Shown here piece by piece: positions 19,689 to 32,000 of a stretch of 64,000 nt of DNA. Origin of the DNA: Lewinellaceae bacterium. Its GTDB lineage: Bacteria > Bacteroidota > Bacteroidia > Chitinophagales > Saprospiraceae. The position numbers and the translations under genes are program-made. Location of the stretch: NCBI GenBank assembly GCA_016713985.1, contig JADJOD010000009.1:62001-126000 (forward strand). Reading direction: 5' to 3'. The notes beneath the pieces were generated by a model. It saw nothing but the letters and a program-made list of their open reading frames with translations. It was not told the DNA's origin and ran no database searches. Position 1 is the first letter of the stretch; every line of letters begins with the position of its first letter.

Positions 19689-22600
19689 TCACCGGAGTGA
19701 TGGCGCCGGTGCGCTGAGTTTTCGGGTCACCCGATTTTGCCGGTCGAAAAATTCGATTTCCAGCATGGCGGAATTCCACCGGATACTGCTCGGTTCCTGC
19801 GACAAATAGCCGCTGCCGGGGTAAAATTCCCGCAGTTGCCGGCGCCCGCCTGCCAGGGTGATATACGCCTTTACTTCATTGGTTTTCAGGGCAATGCTGC
19901 TGCCGGCCGGTATGCGTGGAACAAATGCTTTCAGCACGTCCCGGTTTTGGGTTGCCAGGATTATTTCCTGCCCCGTGGCCAGCCCCACCCGGGTAAGGGC
20001 TTTTGCATCGCGGGGCACACAAAAGCGGCTTTCCGGCAGTTCCAGAGCGTCGAATTGATTGTTGCCTTTGTTTTTCAGCACCAGTCCGTAAAAAGCGTCC
20101 GCGCGCCCCTGCAGCAATTCCATACCATAATCGTTGCCAACCAGGAGCAGGTCGGTGAGGCCGTCGTGGTCGATATCATAGGGCAACATGCCAAAAACGG
20201 GCGCTACCTGTGCCTGAACCGGGAAAGGGCTGATCCGGAATTGGCCGTTCCCGAGGTTTTCCACGTAAGAAGTGAATTGCCAGTTGGTCGTCCGAATGAT
20301 CGCATCTTTTAATTCTTCCGGGCTGAATACCTCCTGTACGGTTGCTTCCCCCAGCGCCCCGTAGGTCAGGAATTTGCGCCGGATCTGGACCAATTGTTTC
20401 ACCATATCGTCGCGGGTATGGTAAAAATATTCCTTTTTCCGGCCGAGGGAATCCAGCCAGTAGCAGGAGATAAAGGGGTCCATGGAGTTGTTTTTATCGA
20501 AGTCTTTGGCGTACACGCGGAGCGGTTCTTCCGCAGTCCCCCGGAAATACAGGTTTTGGCCGTTTCCGCCCGCGGCGTAATCAATATCGCCGTCGTTGTC
20601 AAAATCGGCGCCGGCGAGGCTGGTCCACCAGTTCAGTTTGTCGGAAATACCGGTGGTTGCGGTTATATTTTTAAAAGTACCTCCCAGGTTTTGAAAAAAG
20701 GTCAGTGGCATCCATTCTCCTGCCAGCAGGAGATCGGGGCGGTTGTCGTTGTTAAAATCCGTCCAGAGCGCATCGCTGATCATTCCGGCGTATTCCAGTT
20801 CGGGGCATACCTCCCGGGTAACGTTTGTAAAAAGGGGTTTGCCGGGTTCTTTCGAGTCATTGCGAAGGATAAAACTGCGGTCCGGTTTCGGATAGGCAAA
20901 AGGTAAAACCCTGCCTCCGACAAACAGGTCGAGGTCGCCGTCGCCGTCAAAATCGGCGGCTTTTACACATTGTCCACTGGAAAATTCCTGCGGCAGGGCT
21001 TGTGGAGCGGGGCTGAAATTTCCTTTTCCGTCGTTGACACACAAAACATCCTGGTAAAACGGCGAGCCGGGATTGTATTCGTAACTTCCGTGTACGAGGT
21101 ACAAGTCATTGTCGCCGTCGTTATCGGCATCGAACAACAATACGCCCAGTTCTTCACCTCTTTTCTCCGGGTTCGTTTTGTAATTGACCGCTTTTTGGGC
21201 AAATTTTCCCTGTGCGGTCTGGATCAGCCAGGTTCCGTCTCTGCTGTCGCTGCCACTGAAGTAGACGTCGTCCAGTCCGTCGCCATTGGCGTCGCCGACG
21301 GCCATGGCGGGGCCGGATTGGGAGAATTTGTGCGGCAGGGTACGTTGCAGGTCAAAATCAACAAAGTCGCGTTCATGGTGTACGTATTGTACGCCCAGTC
21401 GGGTGGAATCCAGCGCCACAAACCAGCCGGGATAATTTTCCGGACCGGAAAAACGCTGAGCCTGGCCCTCAAAATGCACGGTAATCGTCTGATCCACAGC
21501 GGGATTGACCAGCACGGTGGTTTGCCGGTCATTCCAGCGCACCACCACCGAGTCGACTTTAGTTGTTGCACCCAGTCCGCAGTGGACGATGTTTTCGGAC
21601 GTGGAAATATACCCCCTGGCCGACATCTGTGTGACGGCCTGTTTTTTTCCGTCCCAATATACCGTTGCCCGGATACCGAATGCGTCCGGGTTTTGATCAC
21701 CGGCGTTGAGCCGGAGGCGAATAAAATGATTGTTTTTTTGTTCGTCGTTCAGGGTATTTTGAAAGACAAAAGCGTTGTCGTTGATGTTATTAACCACGAG
21801 GTCGAGGTCGCCGTCGTTGTCGAGGTCGCCGTAAGCGGCGCCGTTGGAAAAAGCGGAGGCATCGACGCCCCATTTTTTCGAATAATCGGAAAAGTGCAGG
21901 TTGCCGTCGTTTTTAAAAATAAACTTCGGCACTTTGATCTTCGGGATCATATCCTGCAATTCCATGGGGTCTACGAGGTGGCTGTATTGGCGCAGATAGG
22001 TCGAAAAGTCGTGGTCGGTGACGTCGCGCGGGAACCCGTTGGTGATAAACAGGTCGCGATAGCCGTCGTTGTCGAAATCGGCGAGCAGCGGCGTCCAGCT
22101 CCACTCACTTTCCTGGACACCAGCCAAAAAAGCGATTTCGCTGAATGCCGGCAGTCCGGTCTCGGGATCGATGCCCCGGTTCAGTTGCAGGGTATTGCGC
22201 GGGTACTGGTATTCGAAGCCGTATTCTTCGTTGTTGGCGTAGACTGCGTAGTTGTTGGGGCCTAAAAACAGTTTTTTTCGTTTGTTGTAATAGGGCAGCA
22301 TTTCCGTGGTAAACAGGTCGGGGCGACCGTCGTTGTTGATATCGGCCACATCGCTGCCCATCGCCGAAGCGGATTGGTGTTTGAAAATTCGGGCGATTTG
22401 ATTGGAGAAGGTGCCGTTTCGGTTGTTGATGTAAATCAGGTCGTTGGATACGTAGTCGTTGGCGACATAAATATCCGGCCAGCCGTCTTCATTAAAGTCG
22501 GCAACAAGTGCGCTGTGGCTGTAACCTTCCCAGATCAATCCGGCTTCGCGGGTGATTTCCGTAAAAACCGGGTGCCCTTTGGCGACATCCATGTCGTTGC

Positions 22601-23321
22601 GGTAAAGGCGGTCGCGGTTGACTGCCGAGCCGTCTTTGATTTTATGGTCGAATTTGTTCGGATTTCGCCGGTCCATAAAATTGGTGGCGATGAACAGGTC
22701 GAGGTCGCCGTCGTTGTCGAAGTCAAAAAACTGGGCGTTGGAGGAGTGTGTGGTGTCGGCTATGCCGTAAGCCGCTGCCATTTCGTTGAACTGCGGGATC
22801 CCCTGCGGGTCGTTGCCCTGGTTGACAAACAACAGATTTTTTCTGGATTCGGGGTCGGTTTGAAAGGTATTGCAGACATAAATATCGGCCTTCCCGTCGC
22901 GGTTGATGTCTAAGATATTGATACCCGACGACCATTGGCCCGGTTTTTTTTGGGCATGTGCTTTTTGGGTGACGTCTTCGAAGTGAAGATTACCGCGGTT
23001 CAGGTAAAGTTTGTTGTCTACCTGGTTGCCGGTAAAGTACAGATCGGCCAGGCCGTCGCCGTTCAGGTCGCCGACGGCTACGCCGCCGCCATTGTAAATA
23101 AATTCGGAATTGAGAATATTGATTTCGGCCGACTCGGTGATGCTGTTGTTAAAGTCGATACCTGTTTTTTTGCTGTCTAACAAACGAAACAGCGTTTTAT
23201 CCTTGCTGCAACCCGACAAACCGGCGAACAAAAGCAGGGAAAAAAGTACCTGCCCGATTCGGGATGGGCGCCGGACCCGGCATCCCGAAAAGCAAAAACG
23301 ACCGACCCCGGCACGTGACAT
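19689..23321 (-). CDS. CRTAC1-like lipoprotein: VCBS/FG-GAP propellers with ASPIC/UnbV domain
   Basis: I choose the ATG at 23321, which gives a lipoprotein signal with LSGC (Cys38); an upstream in-frame start at 23399 would add 26 unlikely residues. The 1210-residue product has two FG-GAP/VCBS propeller regions with many DxDxDGxxD loops (DLNGDGLADLYF, DFDNDGDLDLFI, DANGDGLDDVYF). Between them lies an ASPIC/UnbV segment (GIRATVYWDGKKQAV, VDSVVVRW). Such proteins are common next to SusCD pairs in Bacteroidota and are thought to help capture or present ligands at the cell surface. Enzymatic activity is not evident. It follows SusD after 174 bases. Confidence 0.85.
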   Translation of the reverse strand: MSRAGVGRFCFSGCRVRRPSRIGQVLFSLLLFAGLSGCSKDKTLFRLLDSKKTGIDFNNSITESAEINILNSEFIYNGGGVAVGDLNGDGLADLYFTGNQVDNKLYLNRGNLHFEDVTQKAHAQKKPGQWSSGINILDINRDGKADIYVCNTFQTDPESRKNLLFVNQGNDPQGIPQFNEMAAAYGIADTTHSSNAQFFDFDNDGDLDLFIATNFMDRRNPNKFDHKIKDGSAVNRDRLYRNDMDVAKGHPVFTEITREAGLIWEGYSHSALVADFNEDGWPDIYVANDYVSNDLIYINNRNGTFSNQIARIFKHQSASAMGSDVADINNDGRPDLFTTEMLPYYNKRKKLFLGPNNYAVYANNEEYGFEYQYPRNTLQLNRGIDPETGLPAFSEIAFLAGVQESEWSWTPLLADFDNDGYRDLFITNGFPRDVTDHDFSTYLRQYSHLVDPMELQDMIPKIKVPKFIFKNDGNLHFSDYSKKWGVDASAFSNGAAYGDLDNDGDLDLVVNNINDNAFVFQNTLNDEQKNNHFIRLRLNAGDQNPDAFGIRATVYWDGKKQAVTQMSARGYISTSENIVHCGLGATTKVDSVVVRWNDRQTTVLVNPAVDQTITVHFEGQAQRFSGPENYPGWFVALDSTRLGVQYVHHERDFVDFDLQRTLPHKFSQSGPAMAVGDANGDGLDDVYFSGSDSRDGTWLIQTAQGKFAQKAVNYKTNPEKRGEELGVLLFDADNDGDNDLYLVHGSYEYNPGSPFYQDVLCVNDGKGNFSPAPQALPQEFSSGQCVKAADFDGDGDLDLFVGGRVLPFAYPKPDRSFILRNDSKEPGKPLFTNVTREVCPELEYAGMISDALWTDFNNDNRPDLLLAGEWMPLTFFQNLGGTFKNITATTGISDKLNWWTSLAGADFDNDGDIDYAAGGNGQNLYFRGTAEEPLRVYAKDFDKNNSMDPFISCYWLDSLGRKKEYFYHTRDDMVKQLVQIRRKFLTYGALGEATVQEVFSPEELKDAIIRTTNWQFTSYVENLGNGQFRISPFPVQAQVAPVFGMLPYDIDHDGLTDLLLVGNDYGMELLQGRADAFYGLVLKNKGNNQFDALELPESRFCVPRDAKALTRVGLATGQEIILATQNRDVLKAFVPRIPAGSSIALKTNEVKAYITLAGGRRQLREFYPGSGYLSQEPSSIRWNSAMLEIEFFDRQNRVTRKLSAPAPSLR

Positions 23322-23495
23322 GCTTATGATGATTATGCTGAATGAATGGATGTTGGCCACGCGGATATTCCGGGCCAGGAATAAAAAAGGGGCGAACAAA
23401 AGTGTTTTTTCATCTCTATTGTATGAAGTGAAAAATTCTTAAGTCCGCCCCCGGAAATGATGCTAATTACTAAACCAAATTATACGAAGTTCTGA

Positions 23496-25239
23496 TCAAT
23501 AGCCCGGATTCTGCTTCAACACACCGGCCTGGCGGTCGATTTGTGTTTGCGGGATCGGGAAGTACTCGTCCTGGTTGGCCGTAAAGGTGGAGCCGCCCAA
23601 TGCTACGGGCAGTTTGGCGCCTTCGTAAGCCAGGTATGCGTTCAACACGTCTTTGGCAACACCCCAGCGCACAAGGTCGAAGAAACGGTGGCCTTCACCC
23701 GACAGCTCGAGTTTGCGTTCGAAACGTATGGCGTTGCGGGCTGTCGCTGCATATCCCCACGGCGTGTTGTAGAGGCCGATCACGTAGTTGGCTGCGTTGC
23801 TGCCGTCCGCTCTTTTCACCCAGGAAGCCGGGTTGGCCGCGCGTGCGCGCACCTGGTTGACGAGTGCACGGGCCGCTTCAAAATTGTTCAGTTCCGCTTC
23901 GGCTTCAGCAGCCATCAGGAGCACATCGGCGTAGCGGATGATGAGTACGTTCATCGCCGGGTAACCACGCGTCCAGCCGCTGCCGTCCGTCAGGGTTCCT
24001 TCCTGCGATTTGTAGTAGACGTATTTTTTCGGTGCATACGGTCCGGCATAAGCCTGGTCGCGAATCCAGTCGGCGCCGGGGAAATCTTTCCAGTCGAGGT
24101 ACGGGATACCGCGGCGGCCGATGGAATGGTCGATACGCGGGTCGAGGCTGCCTGCATCCAGTGTAAACGCTTCGCTGGACAGGATGCCCTGGTCGGTTTT
24201 TACTTCGTTGCCGGCGTTGTTGTAAGAGCCGTCGAGCAAAGGCAGACCGTTGGCGTCCACGCGGAACGAGTTGCCCAGTTCAAAACTCGGCTGGAAGAAA
24301 CCGCAGCAGTTGCCCGGGCCTTCAGGGCCGGTGTTGTACGGCCAGTTCAAAACGAGGTCGGCATTGGCGTTGGTCACGCTGCCGGTATTGGCGGCGGCCT
24401 GAACGGCAAATACGGATTCGGCGTGGTTGTCGAATTCGGCGTTGAACATGTCGGCGTATTTCGGCAACAGTGCGTATTTCAGACCGCCGGCAGTTGTGCC
24501 GTTGGCGATCACATCATCAAATTTTGCTTTTGCCTCGGCCCATTTTTTCTGGTACAGGTAAATTTTGCCCAGATACGCAGCAGCAGCCCATTTGTTAGCG
24601 CGGCCTACCGCGCTTTGTGTTTCGGGCAGGTTGTTGTAAGCATTGAGCATATCCGCTTCGATTTCCGGCCAGATATCGCGGTCGTTGGCAATGAGTACGG
24701 CTTCTTCCGACGTTTTTGTTTCGTCGATGAAAGGCACATTGTTGTAAGAAATCTTCAACTGGAAGTAAAAATGCGCGCGCAGGAAATGCGCTTCTGCAGC
24801 AATGCGCTTTTTATCATCGTCCGTGACAGTTGGGTCCGTAGTAGTAGCCAGCAGTTTCAACACGGCATTTGCGCGGCTGATTCCTTCATACGGAGGCCCC
24901 CAGCGGTCAGACGGAACACGGGCAGTTGCCTGTAATTCAAACCGTTGCAGGGGGTTGATGTCGTTGAAGTCACCGGCGTTGGTGCCTTTGTTGGCTTCGC
25001 CACCCTGGATACTTCCGTTGGCCCAGTTGGATGCGCCGCCAAAAAAGTTGCCGCGACCACTGAGCATGCCGTAACTGCCGATCAACACACCTTCGATGCC
25101 TTTTTTGGGCTCAATACCGCCTCGGTCAGCAGCCCGTGGGCGAAACCTCCAGGAAGTCTTTTTTGCAGGCGCTCAGAAAGAGGTTCAATGCAAGGGCAAC
25201 ATTGACCGCTATCAGGAATTTGATTTTTGTATTTTTCAT
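23496..25239 (-). CDS. SusD/RagB-family outer-membrane lipoprotein (PUL 1), frameshifted near N-terminus
   Basis: The ATG at 25239 gives MKNTKIKFLIAVNVALALNL followed by a lipobox with Cys25 and then KKDFLEVSPTG. One base is missing at about 25128-25135; beyond it the frame continues as LTEAVLSPKKGIEGVLIGSYG, the canonical SusD N-terminus. The rest has TPR-like helices and the SusD C-terminal pattern (GHRFFDLVRWGVA, YFPIPQTQIDRQ, KQNPGY). It is the glycan-binding lid of the SusCD transporter on the outer face of the outer membrane. It sits 43 bases after susC. The break looks like a base-calling error because both sides are conserved. Confidence 0.9.
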
Positions 25240-25282
25240 GTTTTTAATAATTTTTAAGCGATTTGCGGATGATGGACGAGCT

Positions 25283-28200
25283 TTAGAACGTCAAGCCGAG
25301 GCCAAACATGAAGCTCCGCGTGACGGGGTAGTTACCAATGTCGATACCAAAAGTGGTATCCACCGCGCCACCGACGCCCGGATCAAGGCCTTTGTATTTC
25401 GAGATGGTGAACACGTTGTTCGTGGAAGCATACACCCGTGCACGTGTGAAACGTGAATTGCCTTTAAACCAGCTGAGCGGCAGGTTGTAGGCGATCGACA
25501 GGTTTTGCATCCGGAAGTAAGAACCGTCTTCCACATACCAGGAGTTCGCTTGTGTGTTCGTGCTGAAATTGGATACGTTTTCGAAAATCGGCGTTTCCGC
25601 GTTTTGATTTCCGGGTGTCCAGGAATTTTTCACACGGGCACTCACCGCGGCGCCGGAGAACGAGGGATAGAAGTCGGTATACCACTTCGACAGGTTGAAA
25701 ATTTTGTTGCCGATGGAGGTGTACATGTACGTTTCCACGTCGAACGAACCGACCGATACTTTCAGGTTTACACCACCCAGGAACTTGGGAATCGGGCTGC
25801 CGAGGTAGGTACGGTCGGCTGCGTCGATCACGCCGTCGGGTGTACCCGTCAGTTTGCCTTCGTCGTCAAAACCGTCGATGTCGGCAAATTTGAAGCGGCC
25901 GGGAGCGGCGCCTGCCTGAGTTGGCGAGTTGGTTACATCAGCTGCGTCTGCGAAGTAGCCGATCATCTGGTAGCCGTAGAATGCAGAGATGGAGTAACCC
26001 AACTGGTTGCGGATCGGCGGCGTGCTGAGGCGGTTGGTGGGTGGGCTTCTGTCGAAGTAATCGACACCCGGAGCGAGGGTGGTGATTTCGTTTTTCAACC
26101 ACGAGCCGGTAACCGTGAATTCGTATTTTACGTTGCCGCTGATGTTTCCTTTGTTGACCAATTGAATGTCCACACCCTGGTTCAACATCGAAGCGATGTT
26201 TACAGAAGGTGCTGCAGCATAGTTGCCGAGTACGTCGGGAAGCGGCACCTGGTAAAGCAGGTCGTCCGTTTCCTTTTTCCAGAAGTCCAAAATCACGTCT
26301 AATTTGCCTCCGAACAACAAGGCGTCAATACCGATGTTCGTGGTGGTGCTGGTTTCCCATTTTGCGTTCGGGTTGCCGACGCGGCTTTTGTAGAAACCTT
26401 CTGCGGTGCTCGAGTTGGTACCTGCAATATCATAAGCGGCGTTGTCGACGCTGGAAGAGAACAAGCTGAACTGGTTGTTCGGGTCCACGTTGTTCGAATT
26501 ACCCATCTGGCCCCAGCCACCGCGAATCTTCAGGTCGTCGAGGAAGGTGACACCTTTCATGAAGTTTTCACCCGTTACACGCCAGGCGGCGGAAAATGCG
26601 GGGAATACACCGTAACGTTCGTTGGCGCCAAAGCGGGAAGACCCGTCGCGGCGGATAACACCCGTTATGTAGTACTTATCCATAAAGCCGTAGTTGGCGC
26701 GACCAAACAAGGAGTAAGTTCACCCCGCTGAAAATGTTACTGTTAACCTGTTTGCCCGCAGAGTTAACGGTACTCAGCGTGACGTAATCCGGGTCGGTGG
26801 AGAATGGGTTCAGGCCCGAGCCGCTTATGGAGCGTCCTTTACCCGTGTTCAAAGCTTCCATACCTGCCAACAAGTCGACTTTTGAATTGCCGAATTGTTT
26901 TTTATAGGCTAAAGTATTGGTAAAGGTCCAGGAAAAGCCGTTGCCACCACCTTCACCAAAGCCGAAACTGCCATTATTCTCCGAGTTTTCGTACTGCAGA
27001 CGGGTGTAGAACTTGTTGAAGAAGCTGTTGTAACCTCCGCCGATGCTGCTGCGCAGTGTCAAACCGTCGATCAGGTCCAGTTCAGCATACAGGTTGCCAA
27101 AGCCACCTGCGCCAAAACCGCGGTCGTTGGCAGAACCGTCGCGGGCAGCCACCGGGTTACGCGGGTTGTTGAATCCTTTGGCCGCCGTACCGGCATATCC
27201 ACCGAATTCATCGTATACCGGAATGACCGGAGGCATACGGAAGGCATCCAATACGTTACTTTCACTTTCTGCGATACCCTGGCCGTTGTTGCCACCACCC
27301 TGGCCGCGCACTGCGCGATAGGTAAACTGGAGGTTTTCACCGATACGCAGGCGTTTGCCCAGGTCGAATTCGGTGTTGACACGGAAAGAATAACGACGGA
27401 AAGCGTTGTGGATCAAAATACCGTCCTGCTCCTGTAAAGAGAAGCTGGCATAGTAGCGGCTGCTTTCGGTAGCGCCCGAGAAGCCCAGCGAGTGGCGCAT
27501 CATCGGCGCGTTGCGCGTGATGGCATCCCACCAGTCGGTACCGGCCTTGTCGGCTTTCACCACCTGGAATACGGCTCCCAAAGTCGGGTCGACGTTGTAG
27601 TCGTCTTCATAGTCGGCCAGGTTGAGCGATCCGATCACACCGGATTGTCCGCCGACGTTGATATAGTCGGGAAGTACGGGTGAAGCGCCGGTTCCGTATT
27701 GCGGGTGGCTCGGCGTAATACCTGCGTTTTGAAGCGCCGTCCAGGTCCAGTCGGCCTGTTCCTGCGGGTTGAGGATTTCCTGGCCTTTGCCCGGAGTGGT
27801 TACGCCGTACAAACCGTCGTACGTAACGGTCAGTTTTTGCGCCGTTTTTTTGCCCCGTTTTGTGGTGTAAACGATCACACCGTTGGCGGCGCGGGCGCCG
27901 TAAATGGAGGCAGAGGCCGCATCTTTCAATACGGTGGTGGATTCGATGTCGTCAGGAGCCAGGAATTCGGTATTGGCAACCGGAACACCGTCGACGATGT
28001 AGAGCGGTTCGTTGCCGCCGAAAGCGCCAAAACCACGCACCCGGACGATACTGTTGGTGCCGGGCTGGCCGTTGGTGATGACCGTCAGACCGGCTACACG
28101 TCCCTGGAGTTGTTGTTCGACGTTACCCGTAGGCACCGCAGTCAGGTCCCGGGTTTTTACGGTCGAGACAGAACCCGTGGTTTGCCTCCGCGTATCCACG

Positions 28201-28550
28201 GTATAACCCGTTACAACAACCTCATTAAGAGAGGCTGCGGATTCACTCAGCATAACAGTGACGGTGGTTTCTTCACCGACGGGGATTTCCTGTGTTTCAA
28301 AACCCGTAGCGGAAATGACCAGGACTGCATCATTTCCAGGTACCGTAACGGTAAAATCGCCGTTTGCATCGGTAACGGCACCCGTTGTTGTTCCTTTTAC
28401 CAAAATGGTAGCGCCGGGCAGCGGCCCGAGTGCTTCGCTGACTTTGCCTGTCAGCCGGCGTCCTTGCGCTTGTAAGGAGTTGGATGCCAGAAATAATAAC
28501 AGCATCAGAACTCCCGCGCTTTTAAGCAGCAGGTAGGACTTTTTCATCAT
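25283..28550 (-). CDS. SusC/RagA-family TonB-linked outer-membrane transporter (PUL 1), frameshifted
   Basis: The start is at the double ATG 28550/28547 (MMKKSYLLLKSAGVL). Signal peptide, then a CarboxypepD_reg-like domain (GPLPGATILVKGTTTG, VTDANGDFTVTVPG), then TonB box and plug (NEVVVTGYTVDTRRQ, VRVRGFGAFGGNEPLYIVDG). The barrel ends in FMFGLGLTF. The barrel is split at about 26715-26720. One base too many, or two too few, separates SNIFSGVN from YSLFGRANYGFMDKYY, a segment normally contiguous. Full length would be about 1088 residues, typical for SusC. It imports oligosaccharides with SusD, powered by TonB. Transcription is probably controlled by the hybrid regulator upstream on the same strand. 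Confidence 0.9.
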
Positions 28551-29069
28551 ACAATGAACAGAGTTTAGTGTAAAGAATATAGTGAAAAATGATTCCGGAT
28601 TAAATGAATCTGGTGAATATTCTGGCGGGGCATATTGCTTCGAACGTGGTGGTGGGAACCGGGCGCGTTGCAAAAACAAAAACTGGATTTGCCGGCAGAC
28701 CCGGAGGAGCAATATGATTACTTTTTGAGGCCATTGAGGCGCTTAATATTCAGGAGCACCGATGACTGCTTTATTTCAAACTATTGAAGTTGCCACTTTT
28801 TTCAGTATGATATTTGCCCGACATCGATTGTGTACGGCGATTTGTTTCGCAAAGGAAGTTCACACTGGCGAAAGGGAAGGGTATCAAATGTTTACAATTG
28901 GGTCTTTATTTGTTAAGCGAATCAATAACGCGAAAAGGAGTCAAACAGGTTGATATCGCGCCGGAAGGGCCCAAAAAGGGGGAATTTTTATTCGAAAATT
29001 CCAAATAGTGTCGAAAATTCTGTCCATGCCGCCGCTTTCCGGAAGAATGGCCCGGAGCGGTATTCCGGG
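28551..29069. other. 519-base gap between the hybrid regulator and susC
   Basis: No open frame here is convincing on either strand. The minus-strand sequence just upstream of susC is A/T-rich and contains CACTATATTCTTTAC at about 28570-28585, which could hold a weak -7 region, but I see no TTTG at the right distance. The length fits a regulated promoter region with binding sites for the regulator's AraC-type domain. Confidence 0.4.
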
Positions 29070-32000
29070 TTATACCTGCCCCGGGGAGCGGGATCGTTTT
29101 TGATAGGAGGTAGGCAACATTCCGAATTCTTCCTTGAAATATTTGGCGAAATACTTCGGGTTGTTAAATCCGACTTTATAAGCGACTTCCGCAACGGTCA
29201 TCTGGCTTTTTCAGCAGCTGGGCCGCGCGTTTCAGCCGGATAATTCGTATAAATTCGATCGGCGTTCGGCCGGTGAGCGCCAGCAGTTTTTTGTACAGGT
29301 AAACGCGGCTCATCGCCAGGGCATGGCTGAGGTCTTCCACCGAAAAGGCGGCGTTGGCGATATTTTCCTCCACCAGTGCGGTGGCTTTCTGGATCAGTTG
29401 TTCGTCGAGGGAAGTGATTTTGACGTCGCTGGGGTTTACATCGACAAAACGTTGTCTTTTTTTGTGGGGCGCTTCTCTCTGTCGGATGAGGTTTTGTATC
29501 CGGACGGACAAAATATCGAATTGAAAGGGTTTTGTAATATACGCGTCGGCGCCCGTTTCGTAACCCTGGAGTTGTTGTTCTTCGGCCGAACGCGCCGTCA
29601 GCAGTATCACGGGAATATGCGAAATCCGGTAGTCGGCTTTGATGCGCCGGCAAAGTTCGATGCCGTCCATTTCGGGCATCATCACATCGCTCAAACCGAG
29701 GTCAGGCACCTGGTCGATTGCCATTTCCAGGCCGGTTTTTCCGTCGGCGGCTTCCAGCAATTCATACTGGTGTTTCAGTACATCCTTCAGGTACGACCTG
29801 AAATCCGCATTGTCGTCGATCAGCAGAATCCGCGGTTTTTTCAGATCGTTCAAAGCGACCGCAGCCGGCTCCGGCGGGGATGTTGACGCCGCGGGGTTGC
29901 GTTCCGCATTACTTGCCCCTACCGGTGTTTCCACTTCAGCGGCGCTACTCCTGAGTGGTATTCTGATGATAAAAGTGCTGCCTTTTTGCGCCTCACTTTC
30001 CACATGAATGGTACCGTCGTGCAATTTGACAAATTCCCGGGTGATGGACAGGCCGATTCCACTTCCCTGGTTGGCGAGCCGGCCTGCATCGGCGTCCTGA
30101 AAAAAACGGTCGAATATCTTCTGTTGCGCTTCCGGCGATATCCCGATCCCGGTGTCCGCCACTTTTATTTCCACAAGTTCCGCGTCCGGCCCGGCCACAC
30201 GGGTTATATGTACCGTTACCTGTCCGTTTTCCGGGGTGAATTTGAAGGCATTGGAGAGCAAATTATACAGGATGCGCGACATTTTTGCCTGGTCGAAGAT
30301 CATGGGAATGGACGGCGCCTGACTTTCGAAGCAGAGTTCAATGTGTTTCTGCCCCGCCATTTCGGCAAAAGAATGGGAGATTTCCCGGATAAAAGGCACC
30401 AGATCACCTTGTGTCGGTATAAATTTCGCCTCCTCCACCTCAAGTTTTTTAAAGTCGAGCAACTGGTTCACCAAATTGAGCAGCCGCTTGGCATTGCGGT
30501 GCATCAGTTCCAGTTGGTTGTGTTCGTCGGTTTTTTTTCCGGCCTGTAGCAGGCGCTCCAGCGGGGTCAGGATCAGGGTAAGGGGGGTTCTGAATTCATG
30601 GCTGATGTTGGTCAGGAACTTGATTTTAAGCAAATCCAGTTCGTGTGTCCTTTGGGCTTCTAAGCGATCCTGCTCCATCCGGAATTTCATACGTTCCCGA
30701 TCCAGGAGGATCAGCCGGGCCAGCAGCAGGGCGCTGAGCGTAACCATAAAATACAACAAATAAGCCCAGTCAGAGCGCCAGAACGGAGGCATTACCCGAA
30801 TTTTCAACCCCTCATTTTCGATCCATTGCCCCGCTTCGTTTGCCATGCGCACCCTGAATACGTATTCGCCGGGGTCTAAGTTGGTGTAGGTGACCTTCCG
30901 GGTGCTGTTGTCGGCAACGTACCAGTCATCGTTGAACCCCTCCATTTTGTAGGAATAAGTATTTTTCTCGGGGTGGAAAAAGTTCAGGGTTGCAAATTCG
31001 ATGGAAAAAACATTCTGGCTGTGTTCGAGGGTCAGTTCCCGCGTTTCGGTAATCGAATGCCGCAACACCACCCGCCCGTCCACTTCTTCGAGCGGCCGGA
31101 TGCTGCGGTTAAAAATCTGAATATCCGTCAGGACAACCTGTCCGTTTTCAATATTCCGGGCCACTTGTTCGGGAAAAAAGATATTAAAACCATTTGCTCC
31201 GCCGAATATCAGTTCGCCACGGCTCGTTTTACAAACGGCGTTTTCATTAAATTCCCGGCCCTGAAGCCCGTCCTGTTCGTTGAAATTGCGGATGACCACC
31301 TCTTTTTTCCTACCGCTTTCCCGCAAGGTGAGTTGCAGGTGGGATAACCCGTTGGGGGTTCCCATCCAGATCCCGTAAGATGCATCTTCCACCAGCGAGG
31401 TGATGACGTCATCGGCCAGGCCGTCCTTTTTCCCAAAACTCCGGAACGTGCGGCTATACCGGTCCACCAGGTTCAGCCCGTGCAGGGTTGCAATCCAGAT
31501 ATTGCCCCGCCCGTCTTCAAGAATCGAGGTTACCACGTTGTTGCTGAGGGTACTGCAATCCGCCGGGTTGTTTTCATAATGGGTAACGGCGCCCGATTTC
31601 CGCTCCAGAACGTCGACGCCGCGGTCGGTTCCGATCCAGAGATTGCCGTCGCTGTCTTCGGTCAGGGCGGAGATATAATCCGACCGGGGAGCGCCCGGGC
31701 GAAGCGGGTTGAACCTCCGGAACACCCCTTGTTTTCTGTCGAAAAGGTTCAATCCGCCGCGCAGGGTGCCTACCCACAGGTTTTTTTCAGCATCTTCGAA
31801 GATTTCCCAGACACGATCGTCCGACAAACTGTTCGGGTCGGAAGGGTTGTGCACATAGCGGGTAAATTTTTTTCCATCGAAGCAGTTCAGGCCGCCGAAA
31901 TACGTGCCGATCCACAGTTTTTGTTCGTGGTCGATACACATGCTCACAATTACGTCGTTGCTGAGGCTGTTCGGATTGCCCGGAATATTCCGGTAGCGGG

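Noticed and set aside
18172..19809. 545-residue open frame on the plus strand
   Set aside because: It is fully antisense to the esterase with a complete catalytic triad, and its translation shows only low-complexity reverse-frame composition.
20970..22265. 431-residue open frame on the plus strand, rich in VVV segments
   Set aside because: The Val runs are the reverse reading of the repeated Asp-Asn-Asp-Gly-Asp codons of the FG-GAP protein.
28762..29243. Short plus-strand frames upstream of susC
   Set aside because: They overlap the repaired 3' end of the hybrid regulator or lie in A/T-rich promoter sequence; no coding support.
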